From: Gnomoniopsis sp. IMI 355080
Lineage: Eukaryota; Ascomycota; Sordariomycetes; Diaporthales; Gnomoniaceae
DNA length: 64,000 nt
Direction: 5' to 3'
NCBI GenBank assembly: GCA_027946555.1
Contig: JAPEVC010000075.1
Location: 1 to 64,000 of the forward strand
In this document: positions 10,548 through 23,233 of the stretch, in pieces
How the letters are laid out: the number at the start of each line of letters is the position of its first letter
Position numbering within the stretch: the stretch's first letter is position 1
Notes under the pieces: generated by a model
The model's input: only the letters and a program-made list of their open reading frames with translations
Told to the model about the DNA's origin: nothing
The model's database searches: none
Made by a program: the position numbers and the translations under genes

Positions 10548-12783
10548 ATGGCGATCCGACATTGTAGGTATTTGGCTACCTGGGGCTGGGTGGCCCTCAC
10601 TCAGTGGACAGTCGGGATCTCTGCTCTGTACCAAGGAGGCGGAGTGACCATTCTCACTCAAAATCGCCTCGACAGTGAGTTTCACGCACGTTGGTCACCA
10701 CCAAGAACGTATACTGATAGGCAATGAAGACTCCTCAAATGATGGCTCCGCAGCCATTCTCATCAACCAACCCTCCACCTACACCGCAGGCTCTCAAAGC
10801 TGCGAGCTACTGAACGAGGCCGTGTGGGACGCGACCACGCAGGATTTTCAGAAGACCCTCAACAGCTCGCTGAACTACCAGATCTTCTCAGGCGCGATCA
10901 CCGCTGACACGCTCCTCTGGGTGCGAAGCGCCAATTCCACCACGACCAGCTGCTCTGCCATTGACTCAAAAGGAACCGTACGCGCCATTGATTGCACCCA
11001 GCAGCTGCCCACGCTGTGCACACAGTCGGCACAGCTGTCACCGGCCAACTCAAGCTTCGCAGACAACTCGGCACGATGGCAAGTGCAGCAAGCTGTAGGC
11101 ATTGGCAACGGCACGGTCATGACAGGATATAGAGACTATCACACCTGGAAGTTCCGTGGTATTCGGTATACCTCGGCACCACAGCGATTCACATATTCCA
11201 CAACGCCACTCCTCGAGACGGGTGTTGTCAACGCTACCCTTGCAGGAGCGGATTGCTCTCAGCCTATTGGTGAAGTGACCGCTGGCAGTAGTGAGGATTG
11301 TCTGTTCATGAATATTTGGACGACACACCTGCCCCAGACAAGTGGAGTTCCTGGACAGCAGAAGCTGAAGCCAGTCATGGTGTACTTCTATGGCGGTGGA
11401 CTGACGACGGGCTCGGGAAAGAACCCAAACACAGACGGCACGAATCTTGCCTCCCGTGGAGACGTTGTTGTTTTGTCCGTCAACTATCGTGTGGGTATCC
11501 CGGGATTCCTCCCGTTCACCGACGGTGTGCACAACGGCAACTATGCTTTTTCGGATCAAGTTACAAGCCTGCTCTGGGTGCAGCAGTATATCCAATACTT
11601 TGGTGGCGACCCAAACCAAGTCACAATTTTCGGAGAGTCAGCAGGCGCCCAGAGTGTGCACGTCTTGCTCGGCTCGGATGCTGCAGCTGGCAAGAAGTTG
11701 TTCAAGGGCGCTATCATGCAGTCTGACCCTACGAGCTCAGCCACAGCGTCGGGTTGGAGTTGGGCCAACTACTCAACCATCGATGATGCTTATCAGAGCG
11801 GGACAATGCAGGTGTTGAATGCGACAGGATGCCAGACTGGCGATTCCGCTGGCCAGATCGAGTGTCTCGCCAAATACACCGGGTTCGAGCTCGTGAACAT
11901 TAACCCCAACTACAAGTGAGTACTTGGAATAAACATTGTGAAAGTACCTTGTTACTGACCAAGCTCAAGTGGCATCGTGATGGATGGAACGTATGTGACC
12001 AACCCACATCTTGTGCTCAATCGTACCGGCGTCGCCTCGGACATAGCTGTGATGACCGGCATAAACCGCGACGAGGCTGGAGTCTTCGTCAACGCCGCGC
12101 CCACCGCCAACGAGAGTTTCATTGCGTATTACAACGAACAAGTCCGCAACACGTCATCCATCGGGCCATCCTTCATCAACTCCGTCCCACTCACCCCCTT
12201 CGATATGCCCAGCACGGGCGCCGCGAGCGTTTCAGAAATCCTCAACACCTCCCTCGCCATTCAAACAGACGGCATCTTCACCTGCTTCGATCTGGCCAAA
12301 GCATACACCGCCGCAAAACATGGTGCTTTTGCCTCGACGTACTCCTTCCTCTTCAACCGCACATACTCGCCGCGCGGCTACACGCGCACGTGGTGTGACG
12401 CACCAAACAGCACGGCCTACCCGAACGGAAACCCGGATGAGGAGTACTTCAAGTGCCACGCAGGCGAACAGCTGATGGTGTTTGGCACAGCTCTGCGGTC
12501 GGGCCAGCCAGATCGCGACGGTTTGGATGTGCCATTCATGCAGCTGGTGGTGGATTATTGGGCGTCCTTCGCAAGGAGCTTTGACCCGAATCCGGACCCG
12601 GCGTATCTAGCTGCAAGAGGCTATAGCAATACGTCTGCCCAGGTGGAGGCGAGGGGAAGGTGGGAGCCGGTTGATGCGGCTAATCCTCAAATGAGGTTGT
12701 TGCAGTGGAACGGGGGCCAGATGCCGTTTTTCAGGGCAGATCAGTGTCAAGCCATTGGAGCGCCATTGGATGCTCTTGAGTAA
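10548..12783 (+). CDS. Secreted type-B carboxylesterase with N-terminal extension
   Basis: The model is join(10548..10674,10721..11915,11970..12783), 711 residues. The introns are 46 and 54 nt with GT-AG ends and matching phase. The second acceptor is AAG, with an alternative 6 nt upstream. The N-terminus has a hydrophobic leader (LATWGWVALTQWTVGISAL). About 120 residues of Cys-containing, Trp-rich extension follow (SCELLNEAVW ... LPTLCTQSA), which I recognise from other fungal secreted esterases of this type. The alpha/beta-hydrolase domain shows SEDCLFMNIW near 232, the oxyanion stretch YFYGGGLTTGSG, the nucleophile elbow FGESAGA near 346, the probable acidic residue in GINRDEAG and the probable catalytic His in CHAGEQLMVFG. 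It hydrolyses carboxylic esters outside the cell; the natural substrate cannot be told. Confidence 0.9.
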
Positions 12784-13011
12784 AGACCCGTTCTCAATTT
12801 AGAGATTAGTTGAACGAAGGTAGAGCTGTACTTCGTGGTGCCTTGGTGGTAGACGACCGGAGACGAATGAACCAGAGATTGATGTGATGACAATTTTTTC
12901 GTGACCGTGAAATAAAATGAAGAACAGACTGGCCGCATCCTCTGTGCGAGTGAGGTTATGTGGAACCTTGTTCTAGTCTTTTTGCAGGCCTCATTGCAAA
13001 GTTGTGTCCCT

Positions 13012-14723
13012 TCACAATGAACGATCCTCCTGATCTGGACGCGTTTCAGTATCCTTCAGATCAACAGGAGGCATCACCGACTGCCTTCTCCAAGTCCGAG
13101 TCCACGTCAACAATCGCGGTCCTTTCCCATCTCGTAGCAGCACTTCTCGCTTTTGGCAGTAAGAACAGTCTGTCCTTGGCTCGAGAATGCTCGTCGAGCA
13201 GCTTGGACAAAAATCTGACCAATGGTATCTCAATCCTCGCCAACTTGTCTTCTTCACTGGCCGGCTGTCGTCTACCAGGTGTGCCATGACCTCGTCGTTT
13301 TCTGTGAGCAGCCAGTGTCTCCAGCTCATGATCTCGAAGCGCCAGGTACGGGCCCACTCCACGATTTCTTCCATTTCTCCTTTCTTATCCTCTGACGTCT
13401 CGAAAGTGATTGAAAGCTCCTTGAGATTCGCCATGACGCGGGACATACGGCCCCATGAGGTTTTCGCAAATTGGATATCAGCCCCTTCTTCCATTGTTGC
13501 GTGCATATCGCGCCTCATTTGTTCGACATCTGGAGCCGCGGAGTCCCCTCGGTACGGATTGATGGAAAGTGCATTATTATCCTCCCATCGGTTCCAGTCC
13601 GTACGGCGGAGGGTGAGATGAAAGGTTTCTAGATTGTGCAGTACACGCCACACTGGATCGGATGGGCTCTCACCGGCAGAAAGTAGGGACCGGAGGTGCC
13701 AATGAACATTAGAGGATCTTGTTGTCCGGGGTGGCTCGAATTGTGCCGCCGTTCGCTCCTATAACCGCTCGTTAGCTTCGTACCTTGGAGCGATGAGTGA
13801 AAGCTGAGCATTGGGTGATCTAGTATATTATATTTGACCACCAGTCCAGCATTTAGAGACTCCGTGATCGACGGCTCGAACTGGCTAAGTATCATAGATA
13901 CCTCAACAAAGCGTCTACACCACGTACCTAAATACTGACATGCTATACGAGAGAGATGGCTTACCAGTCGATACATCTGAGAGTACATACGGACAGAGGG
14001 AAGCCCTTGGAACTCGACCTGAGCAGGAATATTCCGAACCCGCCGAGCCAAGTCTGCGAAGGAACGAGCGCCCGCGAACCCACGGCCTTCGAAAAGCACA
14101 AGCTCCCGATTGCTTGCCAGGAATTTCGCTGCATCAAGATAGATCTGACGACAAGTCTGCAATATCGTCCAGCCCGAGTAGGTTGGTTTGTGGTTGCGGT
14201 CAGGACGGAGCCAATCGAACCCCTTGCCTTGTCTGTCTCGGACAACTAATAGCCCACGAGAGGGAGCAGGCAAAGGCTCATTCACTGTTTGTTCCGTGGC
14301 GTTGTCCTGAGTCGAGCCAGCCTCATTGCTTGCTTGATCAGCGTCGCGCATGGGGTCATAGGTCGTGGGTTCATCACTGCTGCATTCATGGTCGTCACGA
14401 ACGCAGAAATCATGAGGCTTTTGTCCCGGCGAGGTATCAATCATCGCTGGTGCATCTGGTGACAAGACATAGTCGAAAATCAAATCCGTAATCTCCTGTG
14501 GAATGCGGCCATCATACAGCATGGACTCCGACTGCGGGTTGATCTCGTTGCCGGGCTTGCCCCAGCCCTTGAGGCGACTGGTCATTAAGAGGGGTCGAAG
14601 ATTCTCCTGTGCGTCATGGTAATCCATATATCCAAGCTGACGGAACTGGGAGGGTCTGGCGGGTCGAAACCCACGAGGAAACCGGCGAGGAAGCATGATA
14701 GACGGCTGTCTCACTGGTGGCAA
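13012..14723 (-). CDS. F-box-like protein of unknown function
   Basis: The proposed model is complement(join(13012..13758,13965..14723)), 501 residues, with donor GTAAGC and acceptor TTATAG in phase 0. The 206-nt intron is long for this window and may hide another small exon. The stretch GRIPQEITDLIFDYVLSPD near residues 72-90 resembles the F-box-like start of a large fungal family. Later come WTILQTCRQIYLDA and LTLRRTDWNRWEDNNALSINP, which are typical of those proteins. Near the C-terminus SDFCPSCS plus CSYCQKRE form a possible CxxC...CxxC metal site. F-box proteins recruit substrates to SCF ubiquitin ligases, but these divergent fungal members are mostly uncharacterised. The exact splice pattern is the least certain part. 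Confidence 0.7.
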
Positions 14724-15575
14724 CGAGTTCCAGTGGCACCTGACACGTGAGTCCCGCTTCCGCCTTGGAGGATTCAGGAACGACGGCGAGACCTCTAGTC
14801 TAAGAATTGGTAATCAGTATGTTCCAAAATCCATATGATTTCCTGTCGTGGCGATGGGCGCAGTCTGAAGCGGAACTTTACAGACGAACTCTTACGCTCA
14901 ACAGCGGAGTAAAGCTTACCTGCAGATGCTGCTTGCCTGCGGTCGTTAGTGACATCACTCTAAGACGTTTGTCTCTCGCAGCATTATATGGATGGTTTTT
15001 CTGCCGCCTGGCCACTCCGTACCTTACGCACAGTTTGAATCAGACAAAGTATATCGTAGGATCGTGAGCTGAACTGAACATGTCCGTCTCGTCTCAGACA
15101 AGTATTGTTGAACAGTCCATGGCCATTGTCATTGCGATTTGTGTCGCGTGATCATGCCAAAGTGTGTTCGGTGCAGCGACGTGTCCTTGCTTGATACTTT
15201 CTGTTAGACGCGCGTTCAAAATACAGCCGGAATTCCGCATGCAACAACGCCAATGCTAACAGTATGTAACCATTCTGTATTTACTTGACTCCCGCTGAAC
15301 CCATCACGAACATTTACGCAGTGAACAGTCATTTAAATGCGGACTCATAGCCTGGTTAAAGACTACGGCGTAATTAGTTCCGAACCGATTCAGATCATAT
15401 TTCTTGTAGCACCCTGCTGCGAGGACCTACCCGTATTTTCCTACATTGTACAAGTGTGTGAATAGCATTGAATGCTGAGTAGATATGGTCCGAATTGGTT
15501 ACTACTTCCACAATGAGACCTGTAATCTTGCTTCCTCTAGTTCTTTACTCTCTGTATATGAGTATACCGCGTTCT
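14724..15575. other. Intergenic region
   Basis: The region lies between the start of the F-box-like gene and the 3' end of the CorA-like gene, both on the minus strand. It is AT-rich and only short, unconvincing frames are present. I see no RNA gene or repeat. Confidence 0.5.
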
Positions 15576-18500
15576 TCATGCAAACTCCCCAGCGCTACGG
15601 GTTCTTTTGCTTCCCTTGCCAGCGTTCAGGCCCTGATATACGGCAAACATCCCGGTCTGATCGTACAGCTGCCCCTGATGCGATGCGTTGAGACCTGGCG
15701 TGATGGCAGGTGTATCTGGGGACACCGAGGCGTGATCGATGATGGCCGCGCGCCTCGTCGCCTGCCTTCGGTCCTGTGCATCCTTGGCCATCTGCTCCGA
15801 GCGACGTCGTACCCACTCTTGCTCGGCCTCCTTTTTCTTGTTCCGGTTCCAGAATCTATCTTTCAGTCCCGTCAGGGTAACATCATTCGGCGCGAAGATT
15901 CTGTACATCCCGGCTTTGATGTAGAACCATCTGAAGAGGTCGCGAGACATCCTTCGTGGGCTTCCGAAGGCTGTGTAGTATGTAATGGCAACGATGGCGA
16001 AGGAGATCGGTACTAGAGACCTGATTAGCCATTTGCACGACCTGACTGATATTGGGTGATCTGGTGCTTCATACTCATCCACTTGAATTGTTCGGCCAAG
16101 GTCATTGGAGCAGAGGTCCCGGCGATTTCTTTGTTGTTCATTCCAAACACGCTCGATATGAATGACATCGGCAACTAAGTCAGATAAGAGGCAGCTATTA
16201 GTATGGTTTGGGTGTCGTAGGCGTCGGGAAACTCACAAACACCACAGTCACGACAGTGAAGACCAGAAGAGTGATGTTCTGCCTTTGATTGTCCTCGCCT
16301 TGTTTCATGGATTGCCACGCCTGCACGACAGTGACTTGCTGCTGCTTTAGAGAAATGAGGTAATCCAACTGCGTGTTGTCAGCCAATCGCTCTGAGAAGA
16401 CAACCAGAATATAGCCGGATAAGTTTTGACTTACACTGCCCGAGATATCGTCAGCAGATCTACGCATATCCTCAATGTCTTCAATGTTACTATGGATCTC
16501 CATGAGCAGGGGCTCGACGTCCGGGGTGAATTTTCGCCAAGTCGAATGTTGCATCGTCTTTTCGAACTTCTCAACGACGTCTTTCTGTTCGGTGGTAATG
16601 CGGTGCATTATTTCTAGATCCCGATTTATGCTCTTGATCTGGCCTTGCAGCTCGCCTTCTTTGCCAATGTCGAGGAACGGTACGATGAGGTCGCTGAGGC
16701 CGTTATCGACATCGGTATGTGCCAGTCTGGAGAAAATTCGAGCCCATTCCCAGTATTGCTCTGCGCCGAAGGAGTGCTTGCTAGCCTATCGTATGAAGTG
16801 TCAGTACCGGAAACACATAGGTGCTATAGCTCCTATACGTACCACGTCTCGGATGGCTTGCCGGAACATTTGCATGACACCAACTTGACCATCTTGTGGC
16901 TGAGGGGCTTGAGTTAGCTACGTGAGCATGCCAGTATCCATCACAGGGAACTTACCCGTACTCCATTTAATGACGCTCTAGATATCTGGGACTCGCTCAG
17001 GATCACCAAAGCAATATCAAACACAGTCCTCATGTTCCCTTTGCTGGACTTCATGAGAGCATCACGTATGTTCTTGTGCATGCCCGGCAGGTTGCTATTG
17101 TCACATAGATCGCCATGGTCGGGAAAGCAAGTGATAATGGTCTGGTCGTCGAGGATCCACATCCAAAGCTGGTCGATCATCATCACGCGAGGGATCTTGC
17201 GAATTCTCTCCCTCCACTCCTTCGTGAACGGGTCGGCCGATTGAAAGTCCAACTGCTTCGGTCGTGTCGCTCGATGGACAACCTGGTCTCTTGCGCTGGC
17301 GTGCCACGAGAGACTCAGCGTCCACTCATTTGTCTGCTCCATGGTCCTCCTCGGGTGAAGTGGCGGGTCTTCATGTAGGTATTTCTGAATCAGACTCTTT
17401 TCGCGATGTGTATTCATCGCCTCATACAACATGGCCGCATCGAAAAGTACCTGGCCTATCTCTGTGCCAGCTATGATTCGACCGGACTGATCAGCGCTGA
17501 ACATCGACCATTGCGGTATTTTACCAAAGCGTCCATGTCGCTTCATAATATTTGCGAACGCGCCTGTGGCTGTCCTTTTCGGTGGTTTTGGGGTCATTCT
17601 CGTCGAAGGATGAATCTGGGGATGGGTGTTGGTGCGATTCTCGAGGCGCCACGCTGTGTTCGGCTGCCGACTCTGTGCGTTGAGTAATTGCAGGCCTCTA
17701 TGCCTGACCCTTCTCATGCCAGCAAGCTGACGCTCTTGCTGAAGCTTTTCCTTGCGCTGTCTTTCGGTTTCTTTGTGCACAGCTTCAGACATCTTTGTTT
17801 GATGACGTGCTGTATCCCAGTGTAGGTATGGCATCTGTGTAGGTGTAGGTGTCAGAGCACTGAAAAGGTGTAAGTAACAGATACAAGAACTTGTCTAACA
17901 AATAATGCGATTCCCTCTGCCTTATCACCAGGAACTAGTTTTGTCAGCTTTGGTTCCGCACCGTTTGAAGGAAGCGACCTCTACCTTCTGAGACGGACAC
18001 GACCTCGCACATCGGCCGGAGATATTTCCCGGTCACAGTTGAGGATTGCTGTTGACTCTTCCAGTATTTCTGGCCCAGAATTGACCTCGTCTGCGATATG
18101 ACGACCGGAATTAAGTCGTCATTCGACCGATCCAGATTCTCAGTTCCGTTGGCTTGAGTGGGCGAGGGTACGGGCTTGTTTCGTAAATATCTGGTGATTG
18201 CTCGCTGTAGATATGTCATATCAAGTCAATGTCCTGACCAAAATAAGGCATCAAGACCCAACAGCAAGTTACGTACTTCTGCCCACTGATAGTTCCTAAA
18301 GTTAATTTCCTCGAGTTCTGATGGGTCGTCCATTGGTCATATTACTCACCAGCATGTTATTAGCGGGGAAGTGGAAATAGTTGACGGTGTTTTCCGGGGC
18401 AAACAGTGGGCTATCTTCTTCTTTTCCATCAATCAAATCATGGACTGAGATTCTGTAGCTTGGAAATTGTTCATGGAATCTAGTATCCATCATGCCGTGT

Positions 18501-18961
18501 ACTGGACGGCCATCCCTGAATCGAATCAAGTAGGCCTTGGTGTCTACATCAGGGTTGTATTCGCCAACACGGGTTGGAATTCCCATTTCTTTCTGCGTGA
18601 CACCGTTCACAGCGAAATGCGCTTTGCGTAGTTCTTGAACTCGAACGATGCCCTCTTGGTACTCTTTGGTATTCCTCCATCTATTCAGACTATGCGTCAA
18701 TTGTTGGACCAACTGACGGCCATCCCCCATTTCTCCGGTCAGAGCACATCGTAGGATTTGTATGCGCTGAAGTTTTGATTGGACTTGCTGTTTCTGGTCG
18801 GTGTTCAACGACGCAAAATAATCTTCTCGTTGGAAGAATTGCTCGCATCCAAGGTAGTGGAGTAAGAAGTCCCTTGGCTTGTGGCGTTCAGCGCTCAGAC
18901 ACGATGGAATTATGTCATGATCTTCCATGCGCAGAAGGAGATCGACAAAGTCGGCCGACAT
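15576..18961 (-). CDS. CorA-like GMN-motif membrane protein, ten exons
   Basis: The model is complement(join(15576..16020,16083..16174,16237..16368,16435..16785,16843..16899,16956..17834,17900..17934,17985..18204,18277..18285,18350..18961)), 943 residues. It belongs to the large fungal family annotated as CorA-like Mg2+ transporters. Supporting motifs are FPANNML-WAE-RAITRYL, GIALFMPYLHWD, RVMMIDQLWMWILDDQTIIT and, near the C-terminus, two membrane segments separated by a loop (ITLLVFTVVTVVF, then VPISFAIVAITYYTAF) with the CorA signature GMN in SSVFGMNNKEIAG. All junctions keep phase; the donor at 16082 (GTGGAT) is weak. Exon 9 counted from the 3' end is only nine bases (Trp-Ala-Glu). Transport activity is not proven for this subfamily, whose long soluble N-terminal part is unlike bacterial CorA. 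Confidence 0.85.
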
Positions 18962-20368
18962 CAGGACAAATGTGTGCGGGAAATCGTAAGTTCAGGGTCA
19001 ACGTACGGCTGAAGTTGTCAGACAGCTTTCCTTCTAAGAAAGGAAGACAGACCTAGAGAGGTGATGAGGAGTCCGGTATGTAGCTGGAGTGGCTCTCATG
19101 ATGGCAAAACTGTAATTTCATCGACTTGCACACTCTATTGACAGCTTCAACCGAGTGAATGGCAACATTGAAACCCCTGTTGGACGTTGCCTACACGTCA
19201 GCTTATCATAGCGAGCCCGAGGTATTACAGGCGGCTGAATCAGGACTATTGTCAGTCGCCGTTCATCGAATAGGGGCCGCTTCTTCTGTGTCTAATCCCA
19301 GGCCGATTGTCTTCGTCTACAATAGTGGCTTCTGAGTTGTTTCACCAGCAAACGACATTACCAGTCTCGGGCATGCACTACATCTCAAAGCCTTGTAAGT
19401 GTCCCCCCACCCCTTTTTCGATTTTTCTTTGGCAAAATTGGACAGTAATGACGCATCTTCCAATTCCAAATATCTTGCATCATGCTCGAAGTCTGCTAGT
19501 GAAATCGATCGCACAACGAAGTTGCATCACAACCACTTTCACAAAACCCATATGGGAAACTCCTTTCCGGGAAGAATACGTGCATCAAGTGACGGCATTT
19601 GAGACATCACATTTTCAGGAACCATGGCGAAGCAAGCCTTAGGGTGACGTGTACAGCCGGTCGTTTCGATGCGAGACATCGAAGTGCTATGTAAGATGGA
19701 AGACGAGCCGGAGCAGAGAAGCAAATGACAACAGAAATGATGCCCAAAAAAGAGATAAATATGGAACTCTACGCCAAACACCTGCACCTGCACGCTCTGG
19801 AAAAGACGCCCGGACAGTAACAGCATCAGGATCAAGAGCTGCATCTGGGCGCGCGAGGATATTCTCGTGGTGGAGTCCATGTTTCACACGTTTCTGGCTG
19901 TCTGATATCTAAGTCACGGCTCGTGCAAGAGTGGCAGTCGTCCCAGGTCAAATTCGTCGCACGAGGTTCTAGAATCTTGAATTGTCTTGCTCAGTGGTCT
20001 TGTCTCTCGGCTTCTCGGAAAGGACTCCCGGGACAGAAGATGCATCTAGATGGTGCATTCCTCGATCTTGGACAGTTGTGAGACTGTCCCCCCCCCCAGA
20101 CTTATATAAACGCGCTGGAAGAAGCGCCGGGTCGGATTCCGGTCGATCGTAAGCTTTCAAATGCCCAGGCACTGGATAGTTTGCGTTCGCTTCTCGACTT
20201 GTTTGGTCGTTCGCGCAAGCTCTCGCTTTTTCCACGACCATACCTGACTCCAGGTCGTGGGAGTCGCATACTTAGTGCTATTTTGGGTGGTGATTCACTG
20301 GATTCGGTTTACAATTTCCGGAAACATCCAGCTGGATGGCAATCGCTTTCGTTCGGTCGACCGCGAAG
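18962..20368. other. Intergenic region
   Basis: This lies upstream of the CorA-like gene and downstream of the UstYa-like gene. Short frames on both strands show no domain, and a C10-type run occurs near 20088-20097. No gene was supported. I looked here for a repeated Lys-Arg-bounded peptide precursor that could partner the UstYa-like gene and saw none. Confidence 0.5.
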
Positions 20369-21373
20369 CTAGTCGTCCAAAGGTAAAATATTCCGCAGAC
20401 CATCTTTAACTTGTTCTGTGAGATAGCTTTTCACCTCGCCGTAATTCTTACACACTATTCAAGATTTAGTGCCAACATTCTCAAGGATACTGTATCAGAG
20501 AGGATATACTCACCATGCAAACCGTTGAAGGCGTTTTCTAGATTGACTGGTCCAGGTTGGCCATTCTCTCCACGAGGTTCTATCGCTAGGTCCCCTGCAC
20601 ACATGGCAGCTTGACGCATGTAGTCAACGCAGTGAAGGAAATGTGCCTCATAATCATTCGCTTCAGGCATATCAGGCGATCCGGTTAGAACCGCCGAGAA
20701 GATTTTCCCCATGATGTACACGCAGTGTATCTGGTGCGTCACAGATGTCGAGTTGTAAACGCTTGCATCTGGTCCAACAAAGCCCGCGCCGTCTATGCCG
20801 TGGAGGTTTAGCTCTCTTCTGAAATTCATGTGATAGGAGGAAGTGAATTGCAGGGGAGGTGGTTGGCACGGCCCGGTGCTGCTGCGTGCTTACGTACCTG
20901 GATATAATGTTTCCCATTTTGCCTGCACCTCAGGCTTGAGAAACTCGGTTGCATTCAAAGGTGTGAATTCCGGATCCGCGTTCCATTTGACGATTTCTGT
21001 CCCGACTGCGCTACGTCAGTGTTGTGAACCTCTATCATTGTTCTAGATATGAGGATGAAAGCTTACATATCGGACTCTTCCTGTTATAGTCGCTTCCTAC
21101 TTGCACCATAGTGTCGCAAGACTGGGTCTTGATCTCGTGCCAAATCACTAGTTGCAAACCAATAATGATACCCAGCATGCCAGCGGTGATAAGCCACCAG
21201 TACTCCCTGATGTCGATATGTGAGGTTACTGCTGACCGGCGCGACCCCCAATTCGTCGTCTTTGACCATCGTTCTTCTTCGCCGGTGGAAGTTGAAGCGA
21301 TATCTGAGTTCAGAAGGGGATCTTCATGGTTTTCCGTGTTTGGCAAGTCTGTGTACGCATGTTTGCCTTTCAT
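20369..21373 (-). CDS. UstYa-like (DUF3328) oxidase
   Basis: The model is complement(join(20369..20454,20514..20818,20894..21005,21067..21373)), 269 residues, with three GT-AG introns in phase. An N-terminal cytosolic part is followed by one membrane segment (WWLITAGMLGIIIGLQLVIW, about 59-78). The lumenal domain carries the two diagnostic HxxHC motifs, HQIHC at 168-172 and HFLHC at 199-203, and a C-terminal LHVCKNYGEV. UstYa-family proteins catalyse oxidative cyclisation, hydroxylation or chlorination in ribosomal-peptide (dikaritin) and other fungal secondary-metabolite pathways. No precursor peptide, UstYb partner, tyrosinase or P450 is visible nearby, so this copy looks orphaned. The substrate is unknown. 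Confidence 0.9.
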
Positions 21374-23233
21374 TTCGACTAAATGATCGGATGTATTCTG
21401 AAATCAGTTTTGAGTTACTTATCAGGGAGAATTTGGTTGTTATAGAGTCGTGAAATTTTTATGTAGGAGAAAAAGTCAAGTTGTCATTTCAACAGACTGG
21501 AGACTGGATCGGTATCAGGAGTGTTGGTGGCAGGAGTTTGTTTCATCCTGGGGTTATGATGAGACGAAATCGCGGGATGCCCACACAGGCCTATGCGCTA
21601 CTGTTCCTGGTCCCGTTTGAGTTGCTCTGAGCAACGAGCGACATCTGGTCACATACTAACATAGCGCCTCGAATCTCTTGGTAATTAATTTTCAGAATGC
21701 CCACGTGGAGTAGGTATCTGGTAAGGTCATGTGCATGTCGGCAGGACACCTGCATTCCTAACCAATGCTTCCGAATCCGCCTAGACGACCTTTGTGTCAT
21801 GCTGCCCTAACCACAAGCAGGGCTACAGGCTGTGGAGGCGATCGTTTCACCTTTGTTGAGAGAACGCATGAGTCCACTTCTCGGTACAGCATGGCTTATG
21901 CTTCCGTCGATGAACTAAATACCTAGGTCCACTTTAGGCTGTACGGTTCTATCATTGTTTTGGTGAGACAATACTTCCAAGATGTTGAATATCCGCACAG
22001 GCATTCTTGTAACTAAGCGTCCTTTTCCTATGCTATTTGCTACATGTGGGAGATTTTCTCTCCCAAGATTCGAGAAACGGATAATAAATTCTTATTTCAA
22101 TTCAATCTTTCTAATCAAAGGAAATGCAAAGTCAAGGTTCACTCTGTGACTGCTGATACTTCACGAGCCACCAACCCGCACCCCCCCCCCATAAAACAGA
22201 AATTGAAGAAAGAGATTATGGTCCTGGATAATTAGCTTGAAATTTCCTTCATCTTGAAATACCGCATTCGAAATGGACAGATCGTTCATTGGTAGCGCTG
22301 CCGCTCCTCATCGCCTGTGTTGATAGAATTACGTTTGAATAAACGGTCAGTTACGTGCTCCTGTTCTTGTCATTGCCGGTACCAGGGCCATGTTCTACTA
22401 AGGTCCAATGCCATCAGCCTGTCTTGATAGGACCAAAATTACCCTTCAATAAAAGTGAGGAATGCTGATCCAATGACCTACCTAAGTCAACACCCTGGTC
22501 GTAGTCTGCAGAACCACCTGGGCACCCAGAGTTCGAACCTTTCTATTGGTCTTTACGTACGTTACCTACTCAGTGTTGAAATACTCCCCAGCTTTGAAAT
22601 GATCTGTTCCTCAATGTAAAAGTTAACTGGAGCGCAAGCCCAAAAGTCTAAAGCCGTCCACTGATATGCATTGTACTACAGCCCATAATCTTGACCGTCA
22701 CGGCATACTTTCTCAGGATGGCATAGCTTCAAATACCAATCTTTCCACAGACAGCAGCAATCCTCGTTCTGACGATTCCGGCCCCCGGAACGGGCGCAGG
22801 ATACTCACTGCTCCTCACAACAATGTAAGCAGAAGCGGAAATCCAAGCCGACGTGTGCCTGAAAGCGTGGTAGCAGAAAAGTAAGATTATCCCAAAGACA
22901 GCTCGGGGGCGCCACCTAGGCATGTGATTGGATAGATCCCGCGTGTTGGTGTCACAAGCTGCATATCAGGTCAATCCCGATGGTACACCATGTCAGCAAA
23001 TCTGACGGTGAACTGCAACCTAAGCTCAGCTTCCTCTCGGGGCGGGTTCGCGGCGCAGTAGATGAAGAATATGGTATGAAATGTGCTGACCCCCGTTCTC
23101 TCCGGGGCTTCCGAGGTCTTTCACTTTGATTGATGCTTTTACATCCTGCAACAAACTGGAAATTCCATGTCGGCTTGTCTGGCGTGTGAGTTTGTTTACA
23201 TCGACGCCCTCAAGCGGACCACGAGAACTCGAC
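21374..23233. other. Divergent intergenic region
   Basis: The region separates the divergently transcribed UstYa-like and single-pass membrane protein genes. It contains a run of C near 22182-22190. A 64-codon minus-strand frame at 22729-22923 (FGIILLFCYHAFRHTSAWIS) is hydrophobic but has no recognisable family. No gene was supported. Confidence 0.5.

Noticed and set aside
22520..22560. Possible tRNA B box (minus strand GGTTCGAACTC)
   Set aside because: No A box, acceptor stem or cloverleaf could be built around it.
19000..23200. Dikaritin precursor peptide near the UstYa-like gene
   Set aside because: No secreted ORF with repeated core peptides bounded by Lys-Arg was found on either strand.
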